From: Cognatishimia sp. F0-27
Lineage (GTDB): Bacteria > Pseudomonadota > Alphaproteobacteria > Rhodobacterales > Rhodobacteraceae
Length of the DNA stretch: 64,000 nucleotides
Direction: 5' to 3'
Assembly (NCBI RefSeq): GCF_020667845.1
Contig: NZ_JAFMPQ010000008.1
Coordinates: 62,001-126,000 of the forward strand
This document shows, one piece after another, positions 63,161 through 64,000 of this stretch; position 1 is the first letter of the stretch; each line of letters opens with the position of its first letter. The notes under the pieces are model-generated. The model saw only the letters and a list, made by a program, of their open reading frames with translations, did not search any database and had not been told where the DNA came from. A program made the position numbers and the translations under genes.

Positions 63161-64000
63161 TTACCCGAATGCAAAGTCGATGGAGGCCGCCAGCGCCGCA
63201 GCCTCGCTTTCATCAACCCCCAGCAAGGTCAGTGACGACGCTCCCCCTCCGAACACGGCATTGCCATCGGTGAAACTCACCAGCCCCACCAGATCCTCGG
63301 CGGTCTCCACACCCGCAAATTGGGCGCGCAGCAGGACAAGCGTATCGACCCCCGGCTCGAAGTCGACAATCACATCGTGGCCATCATCGATCCAGTTGAA
63401 CACATCCGCGCCCGCGCCGCCCGTGGCGGTGGCATTGCCCTGACCGTCCACACCGAGGCTGATCGTGTCGGCCCCGTCGCCGCCATCAAACAGCGCATTG
63501 CCGCCCTCACCCGTCACGCCGGACGCAGAAAGCACGTCATTGCCCGCGCCGCCGATGATGGTGTCGGACCCCAGCCCGCCATGCAGCGTGTCATTGCCCA
63601 GACCGCCATCAAGGTAATCGTCGCCCGCACCGGACGGGTCATCGCCCTCAAGACTGTCGTTGCCCGCATTGCCGAACAGCCGGTCGTCACCCTCCCCGCC
63701 ACGGATCAGGTCCCCGCCATTGCCGCCCGACACCACGTCATCGCCCGCGCCCGTCTCGATGGTATCGGCACCCAGACCGCCATTCGCCGTGTCATCCCCC
63801 GCCCCCGCATCGAGACTGTCATTGCCGAAATTGCCGTTCAGCAGGTCGTCTCCATCGCCACCAACCAGCGTGTCAAAACCGTTATTGCCATCCAGCGTAT
63901 CGCTGTCGCCGCCCCCGTCGAGCCGGTCGAACCCGTTGCCGCCCGCAAGCAGGTCGCGCCCTTCACCACCGCTGAGACTGTCATTGCCCGCGTTGCCACT
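63161..64000 (-). CDS. RTX-type calcium-binding repeat protein (5' end outside the window)
   Basis: The visible C-terminal 279 residues contain at least fifteen nonapeptide repeats of the GGxGxDxLx type (for example GNAGNDSL, GGEGRDLL, GGDGDDLL). These bind calcium in a parallel beta-roll. After them comes a non-repeat tail (about the last 100 residues) ending EAAALAASIDFAFG, which fits a C-terminal type I secretion signal. The frame is open to the window edge, so the protein is larger. It is convergent with the Tad ATPase gene, and its function is probably extracellular (adhesin, enzyme or surface protein). Confidence 0.9.
   Translation of the reverse strand, partial: SGNAGNDSLSGGEGRDLLAGGNGFDRLDGGGDSDTLDGNNGFDTLVGGDGDDLLNGNFGNDSLDAGAGDDTANGGLGADTIETGAGDDVVSGGNGGDLIRGGEGDDRLFGNAGNDSLEGDDPSGAGDDYLDGGLGNDTLHGGLGSDTIIGGAGNDVLSASGVTGEGGNALFDGGDGADTISLGVDGQGNATATGGAGADVFNWIDDGHDVIVDFEPGVDTLVLLRAQFAGVETAEDLVGLVSFTDGNAVFGGGASSLTLLGVDESEAAALAASIDFAFG

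Overview
The window is GC-rich, densely packed chromosomal DNA from an alphaproteobacterium, most likely a member of the Rhodobacteraceae (Roseobacter group). The evidence is the cell-cycle regulator TrcR (DUF1013), a methylsuccinyl-CoA dehydrogenase of the ethylmalonyl-CoA pathway, the small alphaproteobacterial SRP RNA, the dnaX-ybaB-recR block, and a Tad pilus locus of the rhodobacteral type. No prophage, transposase, CRISPR array, rRNA or tRNA was seen. Most genes sit in short co-directional runs with 1-8 bp overlaps.

Region 1 (1-10.6 kb): dapB diverges from rbfA, which overlaps a secreted phosphodiester-glycosidase-like gene. pmbA and a CysQ-like phosphatase follow. Next is a polar amino-acid ABC transporter (binding protein, permease, ATPase) coupled to a regulator that fuses a small HTH to a periplasmic-binding-protein-like domain. 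That regulator runs head-on into a tungstate/molybdate-type ABC operon with the gene order tupB-tupC-tupA.

Region 2 (10.7-16.2 kb) is the most unusual stretch. It holds three secreted or envelope proteins in one direction: a trypsin-like protease carrying Cys-rich, LprI-like, SPOR-like and SH3 modules; a large protein with two c-type haem motifs and a DUF4384-like C-terminus; and an OmpA-type protein. The last two share a short motif that is identical at the DNA level over 18 bases. I regard this as the best candidate for an undescribed envelope system.

Region 3 (16.2-46.7 kb) is mixed housekeeping: two GlcD-like FAD oxidoreductases, nudC, cpdB, a four-repeat DUF1217 protein, a THUMP-type rRNA methyltransferase, SRP RNA, a protein phosphatase and a zinc metallopeptidase, dnaX-ybaB-recR, trcR, RNase T2, an acyl-CoA ligase, an M48-like protein that has lost its zinc site, mcd, a DMT transporter, a desaturase, an XRE regulator and a lytic transglycosylase.

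Region 4 (46.7-63.1 kb) is a Tad/Flp pilus locus: four tandem flp pilin genes, each of the first three followed by a hairpin, then cpaB, cpaC, an OmpA lipoprotein, cpaE, cpaF, tadB, tadC, two TPR lipoproteins, a prepilin peptidase and an AAA ATPase. No tadE/F/G pseudopilin genes are visible. Two opposite-strand genes interrupt the run. The window ends inside an RTX (calcium-binding repeat) protein.

Non-coding structure is notable. A dispersed palindromic element with a conserved TTCTGTCC-AAATACTC core occurs about six times between genes, and three degenerate tandem-repeat tracts occur beside dapB, trcR and the acyl-CoA ligase gene.
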